From Flagellatimonas centrodinii (GTDB lineage: Bacteria; Pseudomonadota; Gammaproteobacteria; Nevskiales; Nevskiaceae): DNA of 64,000 nt. Each line of letters starts with the position of its first letter. Positions within the stretch are counted from its first letter, which is position 1. The stretch is from assembly GCF_016918765.2 (NCBI RefSeq), contig NZ_CP092104.1, positions 744,001 to 808,000 on the forward strand, given 5' to 3'. Below the pieces are notes generated by a model. That model had not been told where the DNA came from. It saw only the letters and a program-made list of their open reading frames with translations, and ran no database searches. This document shows positions 45,962-53,783 of this stretch, piece by piece. A program made the position numbers and the translations under genes.

Positions 45962-47021
45962 AGACCGAATCACCCCGTAGACGGGCCTTTTCAGCCTCCG
46001 GCAGCGACTCGAACTCGTCCTCCGACATCGCTTCGACATTCAGCTTGGCGGCTGCCGCACGCCCACCCACACCGGCACCGGCAACCGACGGCGGCTGGCG
46101 GTGCTGGGCATTGCGCTGCAGGATCTGCTGGCGGCGCTGCTCCGGGCTCAGGCTGTCGCCGCCGGCCTTGCCATCGTCGTCATCCGCCGGGTCAGGCTTC
46201 TTGCAGAGCCGGTCGGCAGCCTTGCGCAGTGCCTCGCCCGGCTTGGTGCCACGCCGGATGTAGCTGTCACGCAACGCCACCACCTCGCTGATGAGGTCCA
46301 TGTCCGCTTTCGGGTTCGGGGCATCGTCGGAACCGGCGTCCAGCTCCGGATAGTCGGCGATCACCGCAGCCGCTTCGGTCGCCAGCTCCACCTCAGCCGC
46401 CTTGCGTGCCCGCTCGGCAGCGGCAGCGGCTTGTTCTTCCTCACGCTTCTGCCAGGCTGCATTGGCACGCGCATCGGCGCGGCGCTCGACCTCGGCATCG
46501 ATCTGCTCCTCGATCTCCGTCGCCTTGTCGACATCGCCTTCCAGCAGCGCATCATTGCGCTGCTTGCGCAGGCCTTTCAGGTCCACAGGCTCCGGCGGCG
46601 GCGCTGCAGCCTCGGCCGCTTTCACGTCGGCACTTTGGCCGCCGGCGGCACCCGCGCGTTCAGCCTCCAGCTCGGCGCGGAGCCGGGCCGCCTCCTCTTC
46701 CGCGGCCTGCCGGCGGGTGTTGACGTCGTTAAAGCGGGCTCGGGGAATGTAGGCGCCGGATGATCGGTCGCCCCCATCGCCGGCACCCTGGGTGTCGTCG
46801 CCCTCGGTAGCCAGTGCCGCCAGCGCCTCGGCATCCAGGTCTTCGGCGTTCCCGCCGTCGCCCTCGTCGCCATCTTCGCCTTCATCGCCGTCCACGACGT
46901 CGCCGCGGTCTTCGTCAGGACCCGGCCGATCCAGGTCGTCGTCGTCGGTATCGCCACCGCCGTCGTCGTCCTCGATCAGGTCCAGATTCCGATCATCGTC
47001 GTCTTCATTTCCAAAGTGCAT
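45960..47021 (-). CDS. Scaffolding protein
   Basis: 353 residues. The first 75 residues or so are extremely acidic (runs of Asp/Glu), followed by a long Ala/Glu/Arg coiled coil (about 100-215) and a basic C-terminal helical end (EDEFESLPEAEKARL). This acidic-helical make-up and its position between portal and capsid are typical of podoviral scaffolds, which guide procapsid assembly. No protease motif seen. Confidence 0.72.
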   Translation of the reverse strand: MHFGNEDDDDRNLDLIEDDDGGGDTDDDDLDRPGPDEDRGDVVDGDEGEDGDEGDGGNAEDLDAEALAALATEGDDTQGAGDGGDRSSGAYIPRARFNDVNTRRQAAEEEAARLRAELEAERAGAAGGQSADVKAAEAAAPPPEPVDLKGLRKQRNDALLEGDVDKATEIEEQIDAEVERRADARANAAWQKREEEQAAAAAERARKAAEVELATEAAAVIADYPELDAGSDDAPNPKADMDLISEVVALRDSYIRRGTKPGEALRKAADRLCKKPDPADDDDGKAGGDSLSPEQRRQQILQRNAQHRQPPSVAGAGVGGRAAAAKLNVEAMSEDEFESLPEAEKARLRGDSV

Positions 47022-47045
47022 GTCGAACTCCCGGTTCGGTTTGGG

Positions 47046-47264
47046 TTACTTCCGCGCCAGCGCCTGCATCTGCGCTGTCTCGGCCTTCTGCTTCTCCAGC
47101 CGCGCCTTTGCCGCCGCCTTCGCGTCGGCCATGCGCTTCGGACTCTTGCGAATGGCAGCCGCACGCATCAGCGTGTGCATGTCATCCTCGGGCCAGTAGC
47201 TGGCGCCGTTTTCGTCCTTCTTCATCGAGTCAGAAACGAGTCCGACAGTGGCTTTCTTGCCCAT
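47046..47264 (-). CDS. Small head-region protein, unknown
   Basis: 72 residues: MGKKATVGLVSDSMKKDENG, then an acidic patch (YWPEDDMHTLMRAA) and a basic helix rich in Lys/Ala. Between the scaffold (24-base gap) and the small cysteine protein. Unknown function. Confidence 0.55.
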   Translation of the reverse strand: MGKKATVGLVSDSMKKDENGASYWPEDDMHTLMRAAAIRKSPKRMADAKAAAKARLEKQKAETAQMQALARK

Positions 47265-47281
47265 GGCGTAGTCCTCAGTTG

Positions 47282-47467
47282 TCAGCCCTTTGGCTGGTGG
47301 TGGTCACAGATGCGGGGCGCATGCGGGAACGGGCAGTGCGCCCGACCGCGGCCCGGCGGCGGTGCTGTGCTGTTGAGATGGTGGTTACCGGCGCACCGGC
47401 CCATGCCCTCAGCGTTGCGCGGGTTGGCCGTCCAGCGGCGGCAGGTGACACAGGTCACGGCCGTCAT
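47282..47467 (-). CDS. Small Cys/His-rich protein, probable zinc-binding
   Basis: 61 residues with CVTCRRW, GRCAGNHH, CPFPHAPRICDHH: several Cys/His pairs suited to one zinc site. Its ATG overlaps the portal stop by 4 bases. Small CxxC proteins of this type recur in phage head regions; role unknown. Confidence 0.5.
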   Translation of the reverse strand: MTAVTCVTCRRWTANPRNAEGMGRCAGNHHLNSTAPPPGRGRAHCPFPHAPRICDHHQPKG

Positions 47468-49653
47468 GGCTGCACCCCGTCGGCTTCGGGCGTCTCGATG
47501 CCCTCACGCACGCCCTCGAGCGCGCTTTCCGGGTTCGCCGGCGTCATCGGGTTGGTGTGCTCGGCTTGCTGACTAACCGCGGTCACGTACTTGCCCGGCA
47601 CCGACCTGGCGACCTCGCCCGGGTACTGCGGCACGATAGGCGAGGCGTCGCGATCGACGAATCCGGCCGATAGCAGCAGGGCGTCGGCCAGGCCAGCGGT
47701 CTGCGGGATCTGCGCGATGGTCTGCGCGGTCTGGATGCCGCTGTACTGAGCCTCCACGCCCCGGGCCACGGCATCGGCCTCGGCCTTGCGGGCTTGGGCG
47801 TCGGTCAGGCGCACCTTGGCGTCGGTCAGCGGATCGGCCTTCTCCTGCTGCTCGGCCATGCGCTTCAGCAGCTCGGCCTTCTCGGCCAGGTTGCTGTTGC
47901 GAATCAGCACGTCGTCGGGGATGTTCACCCCCTCCTTCTTCATCGCCAGCGCCTGGTCGAACTGGGTGTTCTCGAACGTCACCTGCTGCGGCTGTTCGGT
48001 GATCACCACGTCGTACTCGCCGGCGCGGACATCGTTGATGATCTCGCCGGTCGCGGGGTCCCACTGATTGATGACCAGCGTCTCGTCCAGTTGCTGGCCG
48101 GTGGCAGGGTCCTGCTTGGTGATGCGCAGCACCCGCTCGTCGTCGTAGTAATGCTGGATGCACCACAGCATCCGCCGCGCCAGCATCTTGCGCGTCCGTG
48201 CCAGGTTGTCGAGGGCAATCGCGAGCTGCTGCTGGGCCGCAAACTGCCGGCTCTGGATGGCAATGCCGCTCTTCTCGCCATCAGCCAGGCCGCGTGCAGC
48301 CGCCGGCACGGTGTTCTCCTTCAGCACCCCGGTGGTCCAGTCCATCATCCGGTCAATGCCGGTCGGGATGGTGTTCGGCTGGATCTTCTGGGGTTCCTTC
48401 GAATTTTTGCGGTGCTCCAGCACCAGCCCCGACCGAGCGCCTTCGTCTTCCAGGTCCTCGGTGGTCATGTTCGTGAGGCTGTTTTCCTCCACGATCCAAC
48501 CGCTGTTCGCCGTCGTATTGATGATGTGCACGAACTGGCTTGCCGCCTTGTTCAGCGCGTTCTGCGGGCCTGTCGCGTTGTCGACCATGCCCCGGGTCCG
48601 GCCCCGGCGGAACACCGGGAAGTACGGCACCACCGTCAGGAACGGATATGGGCTCCATTCGTCGTACAGCACCGCGTTATAGGTGCTGACGATCCAGCGC
48701 ACCCGCTTCGCCATACGCCGGGCCGGGATCGCCCCCTGTGCCTGCATCTCCTGCACCCGCTGCGGCTCAGCATCTTCCACCACCTCCACGTCACCGGTGT
48801 CGGGTCGGATCAGCACGTCGCAGAGGCGGTACACCCACTTCTGGCGGTCAACGATCCGAATCCTGGTCAGGTGCTTGTCGCGTCGGATGCCGTCGTAGAC
48901 ACCGGTGCGGCCCAGCCCGTTGATGCCGAACTTGTTGCGTTCCTCGCCGCCATCCTCGCTGTCGCCAAAATCGTCATCACCCAGCGCCTGCTGGGCATCG
49001 ACCATCTCAGCCACCTTGTCCCGGGCATCACTCCCGTACCGCTGCTCGATCTCGTCCAGGGTCAGCCAGCGGGAGATGACCACGTCGGCCCAGTCGTCAG
49101 GGTCATAGGCCTTCGCGTCCGGGTCCGGGATGACATCCATCGGGTCCAGCGCATCCACGCGCATTTCGCCTCGCAGATGGTCATCCGTGTCCACCCGAAC
49201 CTCGTAGTACCCCCGCTGCTGGATCAGGCCATCGGTGAATACGTCGGTCTCCTTCCAGTGCAACTCCTCGTTGTGTGCGATCTGCATCGCCACTTTCGAG
49301 AGCGTGTCCGCCAGGCCCTGGCTTGCCATGCCGCCACGCGGCTGGAACCCGATCTGCATGCGGTTCGAGATCTGATAGCCCACCGCCGCATTGACCGCCG
49401 GCATCACCTGGTTGAACTCGAGCGCTGGCCGCCCCTGCTCTTTCAGCACCGCCAGGTCTTCGGCATCCCATTGCGCCCCGCCGCCGAGGTAGTAGTCCTC
49501 CAGGCGGCGGGCGTGCATGCAAAATTGGTCATGCCCCCGGTCGCGCCCGTATTCATAGCGCTGCCAGTTCTCGTCGGCCACGCTCTTCTCCGCCTCAGCG
49601 GCGTAGCTGGGGCCGGTGTCAGGGCGCTCGGAATCGTCTTCGATGTCGGCCAT
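47464..49653 (-). CDS. Portal protein, P22-like
   Basis: 729 residues. The N-terminal pattern (YYLGGGAQWDAEDLAVLKEQGRP..., FNQVMPAVNAAVGYQISNR), the wing and clip regions and the C-terminal helical barrel (ADPLTDAKVRLTDAQARKAEADA) match the large P22-type portal family. It forms the dodecameric DNA entry ring at one capsid vertex. The ATG at 49653 (MADIEDDSERP) is preferred; a GTG at 49662 adds three residues. Neither has a clear Shine-Dalgarno. It follows terminase with motif copy D in the gap. Confidence 0.85.
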   Translation of the reverse strand: MADIEDDSERPDTGPSYAAEAEKSVADENWQRYEYGRDRGHDQFCMHARRLEDYYLGGGAQWDAEDLAVLKEQGRPALEFNQVMPAVNAAVGYQISNRMQIGFQPRGGMASQGLADTLSKVAMQIAHNEELHWKETDVFTDGLIQQRGYYEVRVDTDDHLRGEMRVDALDPMDVIPDPDAKAYDPDDWADVVISRWLTLDEIEQRYGSDARDKVAEMVDAQQALGDDDFGDSEDGGEERNKFGINGLGRTGVYDGIRRDKHLTRIRIVDRQKWVYRLCDVLIRPDTGDVEVVEDAEPQRVQEMQAQGAIPARRMAKRVRWIVSTYNAVLYDEWSPYPFLTVVPYFPVFRRGRTRGMVDNATGPQNALNKAASQFVHIINTTANSGWIVEENSLTNMTTEDLEDEGARSGLVLEHRKNSKEPQKIQPNTIPTGIDRMMDWTTGVLKENTVPAAARGLADGEKSGIAIQSRQFAAQQQLAIALDNLARTRKMLARRMLWCIQHYYDDERVLRITKQDPATGQQLDETLVINQWDPATGEIINDVRAGEYDVVITEQPQQVTFENTQFDQALAMKKEGVNIPDDVLIRNSNLAEKAELLKRMAEQQEKADPLTDAKVRLTDAQARKAEADAVARGVEAQYSGIQTAQTIAQIPQTAGLADALLLSAGFVDRDASPIVPQYPGEVARSVPGKYVTAVSQQAEHTNPMTPANPESALEGVREGIETPEADGVQP

Positions 49654-49699
49654 CAGGGGCACGGCGGTGGACCAGCCCGCACCATGCGGCCAGACCAGT

Positions 49700-49716
49700 G
49701 CAGTGCCCCATAACTC
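49700..49716 (-). promoter_or_regulatory. Late-unit motif copy D
   Basis: GAGTTATGGGGCACTGC on the - strand in the gap between terminase large subunit and portal, overlapping the terminase stop codon. It shares 13 bases with copy E allowing one C/T difference. Confidence 0.5.
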
Positions 49717-51199
49717 AGCCGGCCATCGCGCTGCCGCGGCGCCGTTTGGCCTTCAATCGATCCCGCCACGATTCCGAAATGCCTCGTTCGCGCTTCGTTG
49801 TGGCGTGTCGGATCATCATCAGGAGATAGCGCGTAGCACTCAGCAGATCGTCCATCTCCTTGACAACCTTTCCCTCGTCGCGGTGATAAAGAAGGAACTC
49901 TTCCCACCAGTCATTGAGGTGGGCGGCCACTTTGAGGCGACCTGTCAACATTCTGTCCAGCATTTCGGCAATACCGGCCTCTACGCTGACACGACTGCCC
50001 TTCGACTCGCCTTCGTCGCCGGTCTCCGGGAACTGGGCGTGCTCATGGAGCATGTTCACGCCCTGGGCGCGGAATTGCTGTGCGAGCTGCAGCCCAGATC
50101 CCTTGTCGTGCTGATGCCCGTCCGATGGCCAGGCCATCGGAATCCATGCCCCGCGCGCCTTGATCGCAGCCGCATGCGCAATTACGCCGACCAGTTCCCC
50201 CTCAGCGGCCTTCGCATCGCTCTTGCGGTAGGCGTCGTAAATGTAGAGGGTGTCGGCATCCGGGTCGTAGGCGCCCCAGACTGCGGCAGTCGGGTGGTCC
50301 CAGCCGAAGTCCATGCCAGCCAGTCGCCTGAAGTGGTCAGGGAATGCCATGGCGTCGTATTCCACGGCCTCCTTGGGTAACGGGAAAATACGCCCTGACC
50401 CCATCATGGGCACACCATTCACCCGGGCCTCACGCTCATGCGCTGGGTAGCTATTGATAATTCGCTGTCGCTCTTCGGGTGAGTAGTGCTCGGCGTCGTG
50501 AATTGTCATGGACGTCACATGCCGGTCCGCACTCTTCTCCTTCAGGAACCGCCGGGTCACTGCGGACATCCCCAAGAGCGGGGTATAGGTCAGCATGACG
50601 ATTCCGCCGGTAGCGTTCGTCCGCGTCATGCCCTCGCTGTAGATATCCTCCGGCGGCTCCTCGTCGAACCACACGATGTGAAGGGTATCGCCCTGCCACT
50701 TCTCCCGGCCCTTCTCGTAGGACTTGAACTGAAGGACTGACCAGCCGCCGGAGATGTGCTTCACCATCACCGTATCCATGGCGTCTGCCACGCCACGGGA
50801 CATCGTGATCTTCTTCGGGTCGAGGCAAGACAGTGGGATTGAGCCAGTGCCAAGCTGCCCCTTCCGCCCCATCAGAACGCGCTGGGGATTGTCACGGGTG
50901 CTTTCCGACGTCACCCCAGACGCCCAGGCTGCTACCGGATGGTCAAAAACCCTTCCGTTCCACGCCGCTGGGTAATGGCCGGTCAGGTGCATGGCCATCT
51001 CGAACCCTGCAGAGACCGTCTTACCTTGCTGGTTGCCGGCCTTGAGCATGCGCTCTCGATAGAGCGCGCCAGCCTCGTGAAAGACGACCTGCTTTGGATA
51101 GGGGGCGTAGCGCTGGAGCTTGGTCGTCTTCAGCCTGCGGACTTGCTCGCGCCGCACCCGGATGCGCTGAGCGCGCAGTTCAGCCGCTGTCGCCGCCAT
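49715..51199 (-). CDS. Terminase large subunit
   Basis: 494 residues. ATPase domain with Walker A AGNQQGKT (54-61) and Walker B HIVWFDEEPP (about 174-183); the RNase H-like nuclease domain starts at MDFGWDHPTAAVWGAYD (Asp297), with later acidic residues in the C-terminal part. It cuts concatemers and pumps DNA into the procapsid. The ATG at 51199 has GGAG upstream and overlaps the small-subunit gene by 20 bases. Confidence 0.93.
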   Translation of the reverse strand: MAATAAELRAQRIRVRREQVRRLKTTKLQRYAPYPKQVVFHEAGALYRERMLKAGNQQGKTVSAGFEMAMHLTGHYPAAWNGRVFDHPVAAWASGVTSESTRDNPQRVLMGRKGQLGTGSIPLSCLDPKKITMSRGVADAMDTVMVKHISGGWSVLQFKSYEKGREKWQGDTLHIVWFDEEPPEDIYSEGMTRTNATGGIVMLTYTPLLGMSAVTRRFLKEKSADRHVTSMTIHDAEHYSPEERQRIINSYPAHEREARVNGVPMMGSGRIFPLPKEAVEYDAMAFPDHFRRLAGMDFGWDHPTAAVWGAYDPDADTLYIYDAYRKSDAKAAEGELVGVIAHAAAIKARGAWIPMAWPSDGHQHDKGSGLQLAQQFRAQGVNMLHEHAQFPETGDEGESKGSRVSVEAGIAEMLDRMLTGRLKVAAHLNDWWEEFLLYHRDEGKVVKEMDDLLSATRYLLMMIRHATTKRERGISESWRDRLKAKRRRGSAMAG

Positions 51200-51902
51200 T
51201 GCCGCGCTCCCGGTTCAGCTCAGCCGTGATCGCCGCCTCCTTGGCCGCCAGGGCGTCATCGGACAGGCCTGCCAAATCGTCGTCATCGCGACGGTCGCCG
51301 GCGTCAAGGTTCCAAGCGGCCCGCTCCAACGTCTGAAAATTCTTCATGGCCATGCTCATGTCCTTGAGCGCTGACGTTCGGGCATTCAGCGAGACGGCCC
51401 TGTGCATGATGTCCCGTCGCTTGCCGCTTTGGTCACCCTCGGTGAAGACGTCAATTTCCTCGGCAATCTCAGCGCGGTGCACCGTCGACTGCCGCAGTTC
51501 GGCAAACAGATCAAGCGCCAGATCCCGAGCGCCACGGATGTCAGACCGGTGCTGGCGGACCACCTCAACGGGGCCTTGGGCGGCAGCCGCCACAATTTCA
51601 TCGTCTGACGGCGCCGAATGGTTCGAGTTTTCCGCGCGCGGGTGCGAACTTCGCACCATTTCCGCATCGGCTCGTACCAATTCCTCCTTCACACGCTTCC
51701 GCACCTTCTCGGCGAGGTCGCGTTCCCAGCCGTCCGACTTCGCTTTCTTGCGGATTACCGCCTCGGAGCACTTGAATTGTCGGGCCAACTGCTGGTTTGA
51801 CAGTGTGTTGGTGCGCCACAGGGCGTGCAGGGCATCCCAGTCCACCCTGGTGCGTGGACCACGGCGGCTTTCATTCGCGTTCTTGCCCTTCTTGGCGGTC
51901 AT
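51180..51902 (-). CDS. Terminase small subunit
   Basis: 240 residues from the ATG at 51902 (GGAG upstream). The N-terminal DNA-binding helix-turn-helix (VDWDALHALWRT, SNQQLARQFKCSEAVIRKKA, SDGWERDLAEK) resembles terminase small subunits; the middle is helical for oligomerisation and the C-terminus is acidic. It would recognise the packaging site and regulate the large subunit. The open frame upstream to 52112 belongs to other genes. Confidence 0.75.
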   Translation of the reverse strand: MTAKKGKNANESRRGPRTRVDWDALHALWRTNTLSNQQLARQFKCSEAVIRKKAKSDGWERDLAEKVRKRVKEELVRADAEMVRSSHPRAENSNHSAPSDDEIVAAAAQGPVEVVRQHRSDIRGARDLALDLFAELRQSTVHRAEIAEEIDVFTEGDQSGKRRDIMHRAVSLNARTSALKDMSMAMKNFQTLERAAWNLDAGDRRDDDDLAGLSDDALAAKEAAITAELNRERGNGGDSG

Positions 51903-52048
51903 ACCCACTCCGTCGGGCCGCGCTGGCGTTCCCGCTTGTGCGTCAGCCGCTTCGAGAAGCGCCCGGGCGGCTGCCCATGTCGGTTGCCGGGCCGGCGGGT
52001 CCAATACTCGAACCCCGCCGGCTTGGTGCCGCGCCTGGTGCGGCTCAT
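51899..52048 (-). CDS. Conserved small basic phage protein
   Basis: 49 residues: MSRTRRGTKPAGFEYWTRRP, then GNRHGQPP and a basic helix. The opening phrase is widely conserved in small phage proteins encoded next to terminase. Both ends are coupled by 4-base ATGA overlaps with the genes on either side, which makes translation very likely despite the size. Function unknown. Confidence 0.72.
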   Translation of the reverse strand: MSRTRRGTKPAGFEYWTRRPGNRHGQPPGRFSKRLTHKRERQRGPTEWV

Positions 52049-52278
52049 CCCGCCAACTCCGTCGCGGCAACGAAGCACAACCCCACCGCGTGCGCTTTCG
52101 TGAACGGCTCATCGCCGAAACACCGGTAGTCCGGCTGCCCGTCGGGCGCCTCGGTGATCAGCACGCACCGAACCGCCGGCATGTCGCCGCACTCGATCAG
52201 GTTTGCGGCCTGGCGCAGGGCCTCGGGCACGTCGGCGACCTTGAAGCGCGGCAGCGCCGATAGAACGGGCTTTGTCAT
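52045..52278 (-). CDS. Small phage protein, unknown
   Basis: 77 residues from the ATG at 52278. Pattern LRQAANLIECGDMPAVRCVLITEAPDG-like (helix followed by two strands; VLITEAPDGQPDYRCFGDEP) occurs in uncharacterised phage proteins near terminase genes. It is the first gene after motif copy E and so may open the late transcript. Confidence 0.55.
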   Translation of the reverse strand: MTKPVLSALPRFKVADVPEALRQAANLIECGDMPAVRCVLITEAPDGQPDYRCFGDEPFTKAHAVGLCFVAATELAG

Positions 52279-52303
52279 GCCGCTACTTTCGTCCGAATTG
52301 CCA

Positions 52304-52320
52304 GCGGTGCCCCATAGCTC
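52304..52320 (-). promoter_or_regulatory. Late-unit motif copy E
   Basis: GAGCTATGGGGCACCGC on the - strand, in the 47-base gap between the candidate late regulator and the terminase-region genes. It shares 13 bases with copy D (one C/T difference). Best candidate for the first late promoter or its operator. Confidence 0.5.
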
Positions 52321-52325
52321 GGCAG

Positions 52326-52715
52326 CTACCGCAGCGCCCGGTAATACCCACACACCCAGTCCCGCACCGTCATCACATGCACGCGCTTGCCGTAGAGCTG
52401 GTACAGCGCCTCAGCGATCTCGGCATAGGTGTATTCGTTGGCGCGCATGACCTTTGCGTCCTCAACCATCTCGATTGGATACTTCGCCTGGTGCCGCTGG
52501 CGCTTCCCCCGGCGCCGATAGGGGGAGATCTCCCGCAGATCCAGCGCGAGCTGCGCCGCCTTGGGTGCGGCGGGATGCTCAGCCATCGACCGGCGCCTGG
52601 CCACGTAGCGACTGACCGCCATTTGCGTCCGCTCGCTCAGCATCACCAGCACGTCCGGCTGCACCGCAATCTCGGCGAGAGCATCCGCCACGGCATCAGG
52701 CACCTTGATCGGCAT
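52326..52715 (-). CDS. Candidate late-gene regulator (HTH protein, Q position)
   Basis: 129 residues from the ATG at 52715 with a GGAGG Shine-Dalgarno; the frame is open to 52841 inside the nuclease gene. The C-terminal 55 residues (KYPIEMVEDAKVMRANEYTYAEIAEALYQLY..., KRVHVMTVRDWVCGYYRAL) look like a resolvase/sigma-like helix-turn-helix. It sits at the end of the early block, immediately before motif copy E, where lambdoid phages carry Q. Regulatory role inferred from HTH and position. Confidence 0.5.
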   Translation of the reverse strand: MPIKVPDAVADALAEIAVQPDVLVMLSERTQMAVSRYVARRRSMAEHPAAPKAAQLALDLREISPYRRRGKRQRHQAKYPIEMVEDAKVMRANEYTYAEIAEALYQLYGKRVHVMTVRDWVCGYYRALR

Positions 52716-53100
52716 CGCGCCCCTCCCACCGGCCGCCCAGGTAGCGCAGTAGCGCTTCCCGGGCCTCGTCCCAGCCACGGCACACCGCCACCGCATAGCC
52801 CTCGGCATCCAGACTGGCCAGCCACGTTGCTTGCGCCTCACTCACGCAACCGCCCTTGCGCCGCTTCATCTCGATGAACAGGCCATGCAGTGGTCCACGT
52901 GGAACGGGCAGCATCAGATCCGGCACGCCAGCGCGCACACCCTCCGCCCTCAGTCGGCCGGCAGTCGCCTTGTTGCGGTGGCCACCGTTTGGGATCGCGA
53001 ACAACATCGACAGCCCCGGCATAGAAGGCGCCTGCAGCGCCGCCCACTGCACCAGCGCAGCCTGTTCGTCATGCTCGGTCGGTAACGGGCTCACTGACAC
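52696..53100 (-). CDS. VRR-NUC domain nuclease
   Basis: 134 residues forming a minimal PD-(D/E)xK nuclease of the VRR-NUC type: early Glu10-Glu12 (TEHDEQAALVQW), catalytic GVPDLML (Asp61) and IEMKRRKG (Glu77, Lys79). VRR-NUC enzymes cleave DNA junctions or flaps, and phage versions act as Holliday-junction-type resolvases. Overlaps the Ref-like gene by 10 bases. Confidence 0.85.
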   Translation of the reverse strand: MSVSPLPTEHDEQAALVQWAALQAPSMPGLSMLFAIPNGGHRNKATAGRLRAEGVRAGVPDLMLPVPRGPLHGLFIEMKRRKGGCVSEAQATWLASLDAEGYAVAVCRGWDEAREALLRYLGGRWEGRDADQGA

Positions 53101-53459
53101 GGCCGCACCCCCGTCAGCCGGCCATGGCGGGCGATCAGGGCATCCTGACGCGCCAGCAGCTCAGCGTCGGTCCCGAACTGCTCGCGGAACGCCGCCGGCT
53201 CCAGCCCGAACGATGCCCCGTATAGCGCGCGCATCTCCGTCACCGTCCAGCCGCCATCCGGCCGGCCGACGTGGTGCCAGGGGCACAGGGCCGCGGTCTG
53301 CTGGTGCCCAAGGCGCCGGCCGCCTTCTGTCAGGTGGTGCGCGTCTGGCCAGCGCCCAGTCACCCCCAACATCAGGCACGCCACGCAGCCGATGTCCTTG
53401 AGCGCGCGAATGCGCTCAACATCGGCCCGCGTCATCGCGCCTGTGCTGGTGCCGAGCAT
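53091..53459 (-). CDS. Ref-like HNH nuclease
   Basis: 122 residues with a zinc-supported HNH core: CVACLMLG, HHLTEGGRRLGH, LCPWHHVGRPDG. This matches the Ref family of phage P1, a RecA-dependent endonuclease that boosts recombination. Two possible starts, ATG 53459 and ATG 53435 (MTRADVERIRAL); neither has a strong Shine-Dalgarno. Next to the VRR-NUC gene. Confidence 0.75.
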   Translation of the reverse strand: MLGTSTGAMTRADVERIRALKDIGCVACLMLGVTGRWPDAHHLTEGGRRLGHQQTAALCPWHHVGRPDGGWTVTEMRALYGASFGLEPAAFREQFGTDAELLARQDALIARHGRLTGVRPCQ

Positions 53460-53465
53460 GTCGGC

Positions 53466-53738
53466 TCAGAACGTCGTCGGCGCCGCCACGGCGCGGGTCA
53501 GGCACATCAGGCCCTTCTGCAGATCGGTCCGGCCTTCCGCGAGCCATCGCGCCGGCGAGGTCGTCACAGGGTGAACTGACGGCCCGCCGGGTTGCTGGAT
53601 ATGCCGATCCACGCGATCCACCAGATCGCGGAGCCGCTCGCCCTCGGCCTTGACCTCGTTGATCAGTGCCACCTCATCCGCTGTCAGGCTGCGGTATCCC
53701 GTCACCTTCGGGCCTTGCTTCTCTGCGCTCTCCATCAT
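53466..53738 (-). CDS. Acb2-type anti-CBASS cyclic-oligonucleotide sponge
   Basis: 90 residues from the ATG at 53738 (GGAG Shine-Dalgarno; an adjacent ATG at 53735 is possible). The pattern VTGYRSLTADEVALINEVKAEG with the C-terminal RWLAEGRTDLQKGLMCLTRA and AAPTTF is that of the Acb2/Tad1-domain family. Acb2 proteins form hexamers that bind cyclic di- and trinucleotides and so block CBASS signalling (established for Pseudomonas phages). Placed among early leftward genes, so it would be made soon after infection. The insert PGGPSVHPVTTSP before the last helix is a local variation. Confidence 0.75.
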   Translation of the reverse strand: MMESAEKQGPKVTGYRSLTADEVALINEVKAEGERLRDLVDRVDRHIQQPGGPSVHPVTTSPARWLAEGRTDLQKGLMCLTRAVAAPTTF

Positions 53739-53783
53739 CACTCTCCTGCAGTCGCACGCCAGCCGGGCGCGCACGGTCACCGG

